The notes beneath the pieces were generated by a model, which made no database searches, was not told the DNA's origin, and saw only the letters and a list, made by a program, of their open reading frames with translations. DNA of 64,000 nt from Arthrobacter sp. AZCC_0090 (GTDB lineage: Bacteria > Actinomycetota > Actinomycetes > Actinomycetales > Micrococcaceae), in contig NZ_JACHEE010000004.1 in the NCBI RefSeq assembly GCF_014207375.1, positions 186,001-250,000 on the forward strand, written 5' to 3'. The translations under genes and the position numbers were made by a program. Numbering within the stretch: the first letter of the stretch is position 1; each line of letters opens with the position of its first letter. Positions 53,556-63,435 of this stretch are shown piece after piece.

Positions 53556-55199
53556 GTGAGCGACGGTCCGCTGATCGTACAGAGCGACAAAACCATCCTG
53601 CTGGAAGTCGACCACGAGCTCGCCACCGAGGCACGGCATGCGATTGCGGCATTCGCCGAGCTGGAGCGCGCCCCCGAACACGTCCATAGCTACCGGCTCA
53701 CTCCTTTGGGTTTGTGGAATGCCCGCGCCGCTGGGCTCGACGCCGAAAAGGTCCTCGATACGCTCCTGCGGTACTCCCGTTTCCCGGTGCCGCATTCGTT
53801 GCTGATCGACATCGAAGAGACGATGTCGCGTTACGGCCGGCTGCGCCTGGAAAAGGACCCGCAGCACGGATTGGTCATGCGGACCACCGACTACCCCGTG
53901 CTTGAGGAAGTCATCCGGGCCAAGAAGATCGCACCACTGCTGGGGCCGAGGATCGACGGCGAAACCGTGGTGGTGCATTCCTCCCAACGCGGGCAGCTCA
54001 AGCAGTTGCTGCTCAAGCTCGGGTGGCCGGCCGAGGACCTCGCAGGCTATGTGGACGGCACTCCGCACCTGATCGCCTTGAACGAGGACGGGTGGCACCT
54101 GCGGCCCTACCAAAAACTTGCTACGGAAAACTTTTGGGCGGGCGGCAGCGGCGTCGTCGTGCTTCCTTGCGGTGCGGGCAAGACCTTGGTGGGCGCGGCA
54201 GCCATGGCTACCAGCTCCACCACCACCCTGATCCTGGTGACCAACACAGTGGCCGCCCGGCAATGGAAAGACGAACTCCTCAAGCGGACCTCGTTGACCG
54301 AGGAGGAGATCGGCGAGTATTCGGGCGCGGTCAAGGAAGTCCGGCCAGTCACGATCGCCACCTACCAGGTGCTGACCACCAAGCGTGGGGGCCTCTACCC
54401 GCATCTCGAGCTCGTGGACGGGCACGATTGGGGTCTCATCATTTACGACGAGGTCCACCTCTTGCCGGCGCCCATCTTCCGGATGACGGCGGACCTGCAA
54501 GCCCGGCGGCGGCTCGGACTGACGGCGACCTTGGTGCGCGAAGACGGGCGGGAGGGCGAGGTCTTCAGCTTGATCGGCCCCAAGCGCTACGACGCACCGT
54601 GGAAGGACATTGAGGCCCAGGGCTATATTGCGCCCGCAGACTGCGTAGAGGTCCGGGTGGACCTGCCGAGGGACGAACGCGTGGCCTACGCGATGGCGGA
54701 GGATGCGGACAAGTACCGATTGTGCGCGACGTCGGAGACCAAGACCCACTTGGTGGAGCAGCTGGTTGCGCTGCACCAAGGCGAGCAACTGCTGGTGATA
54801 GGCCAGTACATCGATCAACTGGACGAGATCGGCGAGCGCTTGGACGCTCCCGTGATCAAAGGCGATACAACCGTCAAGGTGCGGCAGAAGCTGTTCGACG
54901 CCTTCCGTGCCGGTGACATCAAGACCCTCGTGGTGTCCAAAGTGGCCAACTTCTCGATCGACCTACCGGAGGCCTCCGTGGCAATCCAGGTATCAGGTTC
55001 CTTCGGTTCCCGGCAGGAAGAGGCGCAGAGGTTGGGGCGCCTGCTTCGCCCCAAGCAAGACGGCCGTGCGGCGCGCTTCTATTCCTTGGTGGCCAGGGAC
55101 ACCCTCGACCAGGACTTTGCCGCCAAACGGCAGCGCTTCCTCGCCGAGCAGGGCTACGCGTACCGGATCATGGACGCCAAGGACGTACCCGCCGGGTAG
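53556..55199 (+). CDS. XPB-family DNA repair helicase
   Basis: A 547-aa superfamily 2 helicase related to eukaryotic XPB. Start GTG 53556 has AGGAAG six bases upstream. Order: N-terminal damage-recognition-like domain (about 1-180), Walker A PCGAGKT (about 205), DEVH box YDEVHLLPAP (about 297), GLTATLVREDG, and C-terminal motif GSRQEEAQRLGRLLRPK. Bacterial members unwind 3'-5' and are thought to act in repair, perhaps with a nuclease partner; none is next to it here. Confidence 0.92.
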   Translation: MSDGPLIVQSDKTILLEVDHELATEARHAIAAFAELERAPEHVHSYRLTPLGLWNARAAGLDAEKVLDTLLRYSRFPVPHSLLIDIEETMSRYGRLRLEKDPQHGLVMRTTDYPVLEEVIRAKKIAPLLGPRIDGETVVVHSSQRGQLKQLLLKLGWPAEDLAGYVDGTPHLIALNEDGWHLRPYQKLATENFWAGGSGVVVLPCGAGKTLVGAAAMATSSTTTLILVTNTVAARQWKDELLKRTSLTEEEIGEYSGAVKEVRPVTIATYQVLTTKRGGLYPHLELVDGHDWGLIIYDEVHLLPAPIFRMTADLQARRRLGLTATLVREDGREGEVFSLIGPKRYDAPWKDIEAQGYIAPADCVEVRVDLPRDERVAYAMAEDADKYRLCATSETKTHLVEQLVALHQGEQLLVIGQYIDQLDEIGERLDAPVIKGDTTVKVRQKLFDAFRAGDIKTLVVSKVANFSIDLPEASVAIQVSGSFGSRQEEAQRLGRLLRPKQDGRAARFYSLVARDTLDQDFAAKRQRFLAEQGYAYRIMDAKDVPAG

Positions 55200-55246
55200 G
55201 GGCTAGGCAACTTAGGCGCTAGGCAACTTAGGCGCTAGGCAACCAA
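55198..55246. repeat. Three short direct repeats, taggcgctaggcaact-type
   Basis: The unit ttaggcgctaggcaac recurs in tandem after the XPB stop; the last copy provides the stop codon of the minus-strand small gene at 55235. It looks like replication slippage. Confidence 0.6.
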
Positions 55247-55474
55247 CTGTTGCGCGCGCTCCTGTTGCCGCGCCGGTTGCAGCGCAACGACGTCGACGAC
55301 GGCCCAGGCCTCCTCGTCATTGAGCTGCGCGTCGGCGAAGCGCTCAGCGGAAGCCCTATCGCTGAACTCCTCATGCCCGATACGCCCGGACTCCCCGTCC
55401 AGATAGCTGACATGGAATTCGATGTGCTGAGGTTCCGGTGCTTGTTCGTTCTTCATGGCTTGTTCGTTCTTCAT
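55235..55474 (-). CDS. Small acidic protein, unknown
   Basis: A 79-aa protein with no recognised family. ATG 55474 has GGAG three bases upstream, but the first 18 bp (MKNEQA) are repeated directly, so ATG 55456 is an alternative. A middle part HIEFHVSYLDGESGRIGHEEFSDR suggests a beta-rich structure. It overlaps the XPB-side repeat. Confidence 0.65.
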   Translation of the reverse strand: MKNEQAMKNEQAPEPQHIEFHVSYLDGESGRIGHEEFSDRASAERFADAQLNDEEAWAVVDVVALQPARQQERAQQLVA

Positions 55475-55561
55475 GGCTCCAGTGTGAAACGGGGCTCCGA
55501 CAATTTAGGACTGTGCCGGCGGCGTGTTGGGTTTTGGCCGGCCGAGTTGCCGAAGCGCGCT

Positions 55562-56464
55562 TCAGCGCAGCACTTCCGCGGCGGTGCTGCGGACCGCTTC
55601 AGTCACTGCGTCGAGTATTCGCGACGGCGTCCTCCACCGTTGCCAGTACAAGGGCACGTCCAACGGCCGCTCCGGCGCGAGTTCCACCAAGTCTGCTTTG
55701 GCTATGTCCGGGCCGCACTGCGCCTCAGGCAAGAGTCCCCATCCGAGCCCCAAGCGAATGGCCTCGGCGAATTCCTGGCTGGACGGAACGTAGTGGCGCG
55801 GTCCCGCCGGTTCCGTCCCACGTGCCGCCCCGCCCATGAGTTCCAGGAAACGGTGCTGGTATTCATCCTTGCGATCAAAGTCCACGGCCGGGGCTGTACG
55901 CAGAGTGGCGGCGTCCACACCGTCGGAAAGCCACCGTGCCCTGAATCCCGGAGTGGTGACGGCGCAGTATCGCATGCTCCCGAGCGCTTCCACCCGGCAG
56001 CCCTGTACCGGCTCGGGGGTCGCCGTCACCGCGGCCATCACCGTTCCTGCGCGCAGCATGGACGTGGAATACTGCTCGTCGTCCCGGTGGAGGTCGAAGA
56101 CAGCGTTCAGCTCTGCAGGGACCCGGGTGAGGGCCTTGAGGAACCAGACGGACAGGGAATCGGCGTTGACCACAATCGGAACCGAGACCATCGGCGATTC
56201 GCCTGGCAGGCCTAGCTCGAGTTCGGCGTCGGCCTCCAGCTGGGCGAGCTGTCGCGCCAGCCTGAGCACTACTTGTCCCGATTCTGTGGCCTGGACCGGA
56301 TTGCTGCGCTGCAGCAATACCCTGCCAGATGCTTGTTCCAGCGCCTTGAGGCGCTGGGAGACCGCCGACGGCGTGATGTTCAGCAATCGGGCAGCTGCGT
56401 CGAGCGTACCTTCCGTAAGCACGGCGGCGAAGGTGTGCAACTGCTCAGAAGAAAATCTAGACAT
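55562..56464 (-). CDS. lysG: LysR-family regulator of lysine/arginine export
   Basis: A 300-aa ArgP/LysG-type LysR regulator: N-terminal HTH (LNITPSAVSQRLKALEQASGRVLL) and an effector domain in residues 90-290. It is divergent from lysE and 69 bp from it, the classic arrangement in which lysine or arginine accumulation activates the exporter. The intergenic region has CTAA-GAATG-TTTAG near 56481-56494 as a possible operator. Confidence 0.88.
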   Translation of the reverse strand: MSRFSSEQLHTFAAVLTEGTLDAAARLLNITPSAVSQRLKALEQASGRVLLQRSNPVQATESGQVVLRLARQLAQLEADAELELGLPGESPMVSVPIVVNADSLSVWFLKALTRVPAELNAVFDLHRDDEQYSTSMLRAGTVMAAVTATPEPVQGCRVEALGSMRYCAVTTPGFRARWLSDGVDAATLRTAPAVDFDRKDEYQHRFLELMGGAARGTEPAGPRHYVPSSQEFAEAIRLGLGWGLLPEAQCGPDIAKADLVELAPERPLDVPLYWQRWRTPSRILDAVTEAVRSTAAEVLR

Positions 56465-56533
56465 AAGAGAATCTTACGATGCCTAAGAATGTTTAGCTGG
56501 ACTAATGCCTGCGGCGAAACCTAGCCTCGAAGT

Positions 56534-57169
56534 ATGAACTTCCCCGACGTCTTTCATGCTGCTGGCCTTGGCCTCGGCACTGGTCTGGCCCTCATTGTCG
56601 CCATCGGCGCGCAAAATGCCTTCGTCCTCCGGCAAGGGATCCGTGGAGAGCACGTTGGGCCAATCGTTGCCGTGTGCGCCATTTCCGACGCCGTGCTCAT
56701 CGCAGCGGGGGTGCTTGGCACAGGCGCCCTGCTCGCCGCGGCGCCTGCCGCCGTCGTCGTTCTCCGCTATGTCGGTGCGGCATTCCTGGTCACGTACGGT
56801 GTGATGGCGGCACGGCGAATCCTCAAGCCGAAAGCGCTCGTGTCCGCGGAGCCTGGGCCTTCGGGCGCCGGTCGAAGCGGACTGGCGCCAGCGTTGGTCA
56901 CCGTCCTGGCACTTACCTGGCTCAATCCCCATGTCTATCTGGATACGGTGCTGCTTCTGGGGTCCGTGGCGAACGCGCAAGCCGACGGCTTGCAATGGTG
57001 GTTCGGCGCCGGAGCCATGCTGGGTAGCATTCTGTGGTTCTGTTCGCTCGGGTTCGGCGCGAAACTGTTGCGCGGCTTCTTCGCGCGCCCGGCGTCATGG
57101 CGGATCCTGGACGGCGGGATCGCCCTCACCATGGTGGGACTCGGCGTCGGGCTGGCTCTCGGCAGCTAG
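56534..57169 (+). CDS. lysE: LysE-type amino-acid exporter
   Basis: A 211-aa RhtB/LysE superfamily exporter with six hydrophobic segments and the family motif GAQNAFVLRQGIRGEH near the N-terminus. It probably removes excess lysine or arginine. Divergent from lysG, its likely activator. Confidence 0.9.
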   Translation: MNFPDVFHAAGLGLGTGLALIVAIGAQNAFVLRQGIRGEHVGPIVAVCAISDAVLIAAGVLGTGALLAAAPAAVVVLRYVGAAFLVTYGVMAARRILKPKALVSAEPGPSGAGRSGLAPALVTVLALTWLNPHVYLDTVLLLGSVANAQADGLQWWFGAGAMLGSILWFCSLGFGAKLLRGFFARPASWRILDGGIALTMVGLGVGLALGS

Positions 57170-57245
57170 CCAGGACCACGACACCCCGGTAATTCTCACA
57201 ACAAGCATCCAGTAAACTCCCAGAAACTGAGAGCATCATGAATGC

Positions 57246-57956
57246 ATGAAAAAGAACGGCCCCGAAGCCAAGCTCCTCGTCGTCGACGACGAACCCAACA
57301 TCCGTGAGCTGCTCTCGACCTCGCTGCGCTTTGCTGGCTTTGAGGTCGTTGCGGCATCGAACGGCCGTGAAGCCCTCGCAGCCGCGGATCTCCACTCCCC
57401 GGACCTCGCGGTCTTGGACGTCATGCTCCCCGACATGGACGGGTTCACTGTCACCCGCCGCCTCCGTGCCGCGGGTAAGCACTTCCCTGTCCTGTTCCTC
57501 ACCGCCAAGGACGACACGGAAGACAAGGTTACAGGCCTGACCGTGGGAGGCGACGACTACGTCACCAAGCCTTTCAGCCTGGATGAAGTGGTGGCGCGTA
57601 TCCGCGCCGTGCTGCGCCGCACCCAGCCCATGGAAGACGACGACGCGGTCATCCGGGTCGATGACCTGGAGCTCGACGACGACGCCCACGAGGTCCGCCG
57701 CGGCGGCACCATCATCGAGCTGTCGCCCACCGAGTTCAAGCTGCTGCGCTACCTCATGCTGAACCCCAACCGGGTGCTCTCGAAGGCACAGATCCTTGAC
57801 CACGTCTGGGAGTACGACTTCAACGGCGACGCCTCCATCGTGGAGTCCTACATTTCCTATCTCCGCCGCAAGGTGGACATTGACCCGGACGCCGCCGCCT
57901 TGATCCAGACCAAGCGTGGCGTGGGTTACGTACTGCGGACGGCCGAGAAGCGCTGA
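57246..57956 (+). CDS. OmpR-family response regulator
   Basis: A 236-aa regulator with a full receiver (VVDDEPN, LAVLDVMLPDMDG, Lys in YVTKPFS) and a winged-helix DNA-binding domain (LSPTEFKLLRYLMLNPNRVLSKAQIL; SYISYLRRKVD). The kinase follows after two bases. The target genes are unknown. Confidence 0.93.
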   Translation: MKKNGPEAKLLVVDDEPNIRELLSTSLRFAGFEVVAASNGREALAAADLHSPDLAVLDVMLPDMDGFTVTRRLRAAGKHFPVLFLTAKDDTEDKVTGLTVGGDDYVTKPFSLDEVVARIRAVLRRTQPMEDDDAVIRVDDLELDDDAHEVRRGGTIIELSPTEFKLLRYLMLNPNRVLSKAQILDHVWEYDFNGDASIVESYISYLRRKVDIDPDAAALIQTKRGVGYVLRTAEKR

Positions 57957-57958
57957 CC

Positions 57959-59440
57959 TTGTTTAACCGTTGGAAGTCGGCCTCCCTCAGGTCGCAGCTG
58001 GTCGCCATCATCATGGGGCTGTTGCTCCTTGCCCTGGCCGCCACGGGCGCGGGGACGCTGACGCTCGTCAAGAGCTACCTCCAAGGGCAAGTGGATGACA
58101 AACTCAAGGCCGCCGTCCAGATCGCCCAGCAGCAGCAATCGTTCGCCAACCTGTCAGAGGGCAGCCCCGCCGTGCCCACTGACTACTCACTGACGCTGTA
58201 CGTGCAGGGTCAGCCACCCTATCCGTTCGGCGGCAGCAAGAGCGACCGGCCGAGCATCGCCAATATCACGCCCGTCGAGGCCAAGGACCGCAACTACGCA
58301 CCCTTCCAGGTGGGCGGCACGGCCGGCGGCAATTGGCGTGTCGTAGCGGTCAATGTGGTCGACAACCGGACGGGGCAAAACGCTGTGGTGATCGTGGGGC
58401 TGCCCCTGTCTCCCGTGGATAAGGTCATGGAACACGCCACCCTCGTGGTGGTCGGCGTCGGACTCTTGACCCTGGTGCTCGCGTTCTTCATCGCCACTTG
58501 GACCGTTGCGCGTTCCTTCCGTCCCCTCGCCCGTGTGGAAAAGACGGCCGCCGCCATCGCGGCGGGTGATCTCTCCCGCCGCGTCGAGATCGAAAACCCG
58601 GTTACCGAAGTCGGACGCCTGGGTGGCTCCCTCAACGCCATGCTCGCCCACATCGAGTCCTCCTTCGCGGCACGGGCAGCTTCCGAGGCCAGGATGCGGC
58701 GATTTGCCGCCGACGCCTCACACGAACTGCGAACCCCTTTGGTCACTATCCGCGGCTTCTCCGAGCTCTACCGGCACGGAGCCCTTGCGACGCCGGAAGA
58801 TGTGGGCACCGCCATGGGCAGGATCGAGAGCGAAGCGAAGCGCATGGGATCCATGGTGGAAGACCTCCTCTTACTTGCCCGCCTGGACGAACAAAGGCCT
58901 CTCCAGCTCAAACCTGTGGACCTGCAGCTGTTGGCGAACGACGCCGTCGTAGACTCCCTTGCGACGTCCGGCGAGCGGAAGATCTCGCTGACAGGGCTCG
59001 ACGGCGGGGCGGCGGCGCCTGCCCCGGTCCAGGGTGACGAGGCCAAGCTTCGGCAGGTCCTGGGAAACCTGGTGGGCAATGCCTTGCGATACACACCCGA
59101 AGGAACGCCGATTGAGCTCGCCGTCGGAGTTCGGAACACTCCGACCGGTCTGTTCTCTGTTCTTGAGGTGCGGGACCACGGCAGTGGCATTCCGGCCGAG
59201 GAACTGCCCCGGATTTTCGAGCGCTTCTACAGGGCGGATACCTCGCGCACTCGGGAGACCGGCGGCAGCGGCCTCGGGCTCGCCATTGTGGCCGCCATCG
59301 TGGGCTCCCATGGCGGTACGGTCCGGGTCGAAGAGACCGACGGCGGCGGGGCCACCCTGGTTGTCAGCCTCCCATTCCAAAACGACGTGTCCGAGGTGCC
59401 TGAGGACGCGAGCGTTACTGAGGTGGAAATCTCCGACTAG
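57959..59440 (+). CDS. Sensor histidine kinase, partner of OmpR-type regulator
   Basis: A 493-aa kinase from TTG 57959. TM1 (about 15-37), an extracytoplasmic loop of about 125 residues, TM2 (about 160-185), HAMP, HisKA with FAADASHELRTPLVTIRG, and HATPase_c with NLVGNALRYTP, DHGSGI and GGSGLGL. The complete set of catalytic residues supports function. A Trc/Tcr-like EnvZ-type pair. Confidence 0.92.
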   Translation: MFNRWKSASLRSQLVAIIMGLLLLALAATGAGTLTLVKSYLQGQVDDKLKAAVQIAQQQQSFANLSEGSPAVPTDYSLTLYVQGQPPYPFGGSKSDRPSIANITPVEAKDRNYAPFQVGGTAGGNWRVVAVNVVDNRTGQNAVVIVGLPLSPVDKVMEHATLVVVGVGLLTLVLAFFIATWTVARSFRPLARVEKTAAAIAAGDLSRRVEIENPVTEVGRLGGSLNAMLAHIESSFAARAASEARMRRFAADASHELRTPLVTIRGFSELYRHGALATPEDVGTAMGRIESEAKRMGSMVEDLLLLARLDEQRPLQLKPVDLQLLANDAVVDSLATSGERKISLTGLDGGAAAPAPVQGDEAKLRQVLGNLVGNALRYTPEGTPIELAVGVRNTPTGLFSVLEVRDHGSGIPAEELPRIFERFYRADTSRTRETGGSGLGLAIVAAIVGSHGGTVRVEETDGGGATLVVSLPFQNDVSEVPEDASVTEVEISD

Positions 59441-59628
59441 CGCTCGTTGGGCGCAGCATTCAGGGTGGGGGCATTGTGGGCTGCCGCGGATTCTGGGCTG
59501 CCGTGGCGAGTTGTCCACATAGGCAGGTTCGGCTCTGGCAGGGCCGTTTGGCGGATTCTAGGCTCACTGTGTGGACCACAAAAGCCAGCCGCACCTGCGG
59601 ACCCCCTTTAGTTGAAAGGCAACGCCCC

Positions 59629-59919
59629 ATGAGCGTTATCTCCGTCGATACCGAACTGCTCCAGCTCAAGTCCGCCAACGTCAAGGCCACCGTGGATCGC
59701 ATCAGCGCCGACGTCCAGGCGATGAAACGTGGCCTGGACGAGCTCCAGGCCACATGGAAGGGATCGGCGGCCAACAATTTCCAGGCCCTGGTCTCGGAGT
59801 GGACGTTGACCCAGAACAAGGTCGAGGCCTCGCTCGCTTCCATCAACCTGGCGCTGTCCTCCGCCGCGTCGACTTACCTGCAGGCCGAACAAGGCAACAC
59901 CCAGCGGTTCACCTACTAG
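59629..59919 (+). CDS. WXG100-family protein
   Basis: A 96-aa helical hairpin protein with the WxG turn TWKGSAANNF (about residues 42-51). ATG 59629 has GAAAGG nine bases upstream. WXG100 proteins are usually secreted by type VII/ESX systems; no eccC, eccB or partner Esx gene is in the window, so this copy is an orphan here. Confidence 0.85.
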   Translation: MSVISVDTELLQLKSANVKATVDRISADVQAMKRGLDELQATWKGSAANNFQALVSEWTLTQNKVEASLASINLALSSAASTYLQAEQGNTQRFTY

Positions 59920-60025
59920 GCGCCGTGCCGGTGTCCGGTGGGGCGGCGCCTGCGCTTCCCCGCCGGATTCCGGACCGACAACCACCCAGCGCTGGGGGTG
60001 ATTCTTCGGCGCCGATTCTCCGGCG

Positions 60026-61129
60026 CTATTTCTCCGGCGTCGACTGGTGGAACCGCAAGCGCCACCGGCCCTCGTCGAACAACCAGATCGAAGTCCTCAG
60101 TGCCGAGCCGGTTCGCCCATGGCTCCTATAACTGAGCAGCATGGTGTTGCTTGAGATACGATCCGCGGAAATGACCTCTACGTCGGCGGTTTCCCCTGGG
60201 TTATCTTCCAACGCCATCATGAGCTCGTCGCGGGACCAAACACGCCCGGAGCTACCAATCTCCGTGAAATCCGGGTGAAGCAGCATCCCCGTACGTCCAA
60301 GATCCCCCCTGACATCAGGCCTCAGGAGCTCCTTCTCAAGGAGAACAACGGTGTCCTCGTCTGAGCGCCCGCCACTCTGTCCAAGGCTTGCAGTCTCTTC
60401 ATACTCTGCGAACAGCGTGGGCTCGATGAAGGTGTCTTGTTCTGTGAACGCCTCCCGCCCAGTACTTGGCGCGGGCTCGCTGGAAAGGTCCTGACCGCCA
60501 AACAGCGTGAGGTCTTCGTCCGAGGCATCAGCGTCTTCGTTGGCATTAGCATCTTCGTCGGCATCGTCAAAAAGGAAGGGCGGTTCCACGGGTACTGCGC
60601 GAGCCGAGGGCCCGGTCTGGCGGGCAGCGCCGTCAAGGGGCATGGGCCGTGCGGCTTCGCCGGCTCCCGGATAACCTGGTCCGCCGGGAGCGGCAGTTCC
60701 TTGCTGAAATGCCGTGGCGACGGCGCGGGCGCGATCGTCGGCAGCCTCGTTGAGGTCGTGGCCCGCATGGCCCTTGACCCACTCAAACGTGTACTTGCGG
60801 CCGATGATGGCTTGGTCGATCTCCTTAAGCAGATCGACATTCAAGACGGGCTTTCCGTCGGCTTTTCGCCATCCCTTGCGCTTCCAACCCGGCATCCACT
60901 TGGTGATGCAGTTGATGACGTACTGACTGTCGCAGAGGATCTTCAGCTCTTCGTGGGGGACGTGTGCCGTGGATCGGAAGAGGTCCAGCACCGCCATGAG
61001 TTCGCCCTGGTTGTTGGTTCCGTGCGGCCACCCGCCAGCCCTCCAACAAGAGTCGTTCACGTACCAGGCCCAACCAGCGGGCCCGGGATTGCCGAGGGCA
61101 GAACCATCGGCGGCAGCAATAATCGTCAT
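60026..61129 (-). CDS. RNase HI fused to SnoaL/DUF4440-like domain
   Basis: A 367-aa protein. The N-terminal RNase HI (residues 1-150) has the catalytic acids in ADGSALGNPGPAG, TNNQGELMAV, LCDSQYVIN and NEAADDRARA, so it should degrade RNA in RNA-DNA hybrids. A long acidic linker (about 195-250, DADEDANANEDADASDED) precedes a C-terminal NTF2-fold (SnoaL/DUF4440-like) domain of about 110 residues, ending WLFDEGRWRLRFHQS. The fusion is unusual for RNase HI. Start ATG 61129 follows AGGATGGAAACC. Confidence 0.88.
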   Translation of the reverse strand: MTIIAAADGSALGNPGPAGWAWYVNDSCWRAGGWPHGTNNQGELMAVLDLFRSTAHVPHEELKILCDSQYVINCITKWMPGWKRKGWRKADGKPVLNVDLLKEIDQAIIGRKYTFEWVKGHAGHDLNEAADDRARAVATAFQQGTAAPGGPGYPGAGEAARPMPLDGAARQTGPSARAVPVEPPFLFDDADEDANANEDADASDEDLTLFGGQDLSSEPAPSTGREAFTEQDTFIEPTLFAEYEETASLGQSGGRSDEDTVVLLEKELLRPDVRGDLGRTGMLLHPDFTEIGSSGRVWSRDELMMALEDNPGETADVEVISADRISSNTMLLSYRSHGRTGSALRTSIWLFDEGRWRLRFHQSTPEK

Positions 61130-61204
61130 GGTTTCCATCCTGCCAGACCACCCCGACACTCCAGACCTCAAAGCTCTCAGGCCCCCGCGTCCAAGTCACA
61201 CCCC

Positions 61205-61434
61205 TCCCCAACGACGCTCGCTCACATATGGGCCCAAAACTCCAAACCCTCCTGCAGGTTTAGCGCCCAATTCCCAAACCCTCCTGCGACATAAGTGAGC
61301 GAGCGACCGCCCAAAACCCGACAAACGTGAGCGAGCGACCGCCCAAAACCCGACAAACGTGAGCGAGCGACCGTCCAAAACCCGACAAAAGTGAGCGAGC
61401 GTCGGCCCAAAACCCGACAAACGTGAGCGAGCGT
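61205..61434. repeat. 32-bp tandem repeats with inverted first motif
   Basis: Units of 32 bp (gtgagcgagcgaccgcccaa...) start at 61295, 61327, 61359 and 61391, with a partial fifth at 61423. The motif gtgagcgagcg also occurs inverted at about 61213-61224, and aaccctcctgc is repeated twice in between. The array lies between rnhA-like and groEL, outside all genes. No spacers, so not CRISPR. Confidence 0.88.
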
Positions 61435-61443
61435 GTTAAACGC

Positions 61444-61480
61444 CGACGGCGGCCCCCACCTGAGGTGGGAACCGCCGTCG
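61444..61480 (-). terminator. groEL terminator
   Basis: On the minus strand cgacggcgg-ttcccacct pairs with aggtgggggccgccgtcg around cag; a strong stem 30 bp past the stop. Confidence 0.8.
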
Positions 61481-61510
61481 TACGTGTGGCTACTGAGCTA
61501 GCGCGGGTGC

Positions 61511-63317
<1,807 letters not shown>

Positions 63318-63344
63318 TTAGCAGTCAGTGCTTGAGAGTGCTAA
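63318..63344. promoter_or_regulatory. CIRCE operator 1 for HrcA
   Basis: TTAGCAGTC-N9-GAGTGCTAA, one mismatch to the consensus TTAGCACTC-N9-GAGTGCTAA. HrcA binds here to repress chaperonin genes. Confidence 0.9.
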
Positions 63345-63351
63345 TCAATAA

Positions 63352-63378
63352 TTAGCACTCACCCGAGGAGAGTGCAAG
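63352..63378. promoter_or_regulatory. CIRCE operator 2, degenerate right arm
   Basis: TTAGCACTC (perfect left arm), N9, GAGTGCAAG (two or three mismatches), 8 bp from the first site. The two may bind HrcA cooperatively. Confidence 0.75.
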
Positions 63379-63435
63379 CAGGAAGAGCCGGAAACTGCTC
63401 GCCACGCCAAGGGAATTCGCTGTGGGCACAGCCCA

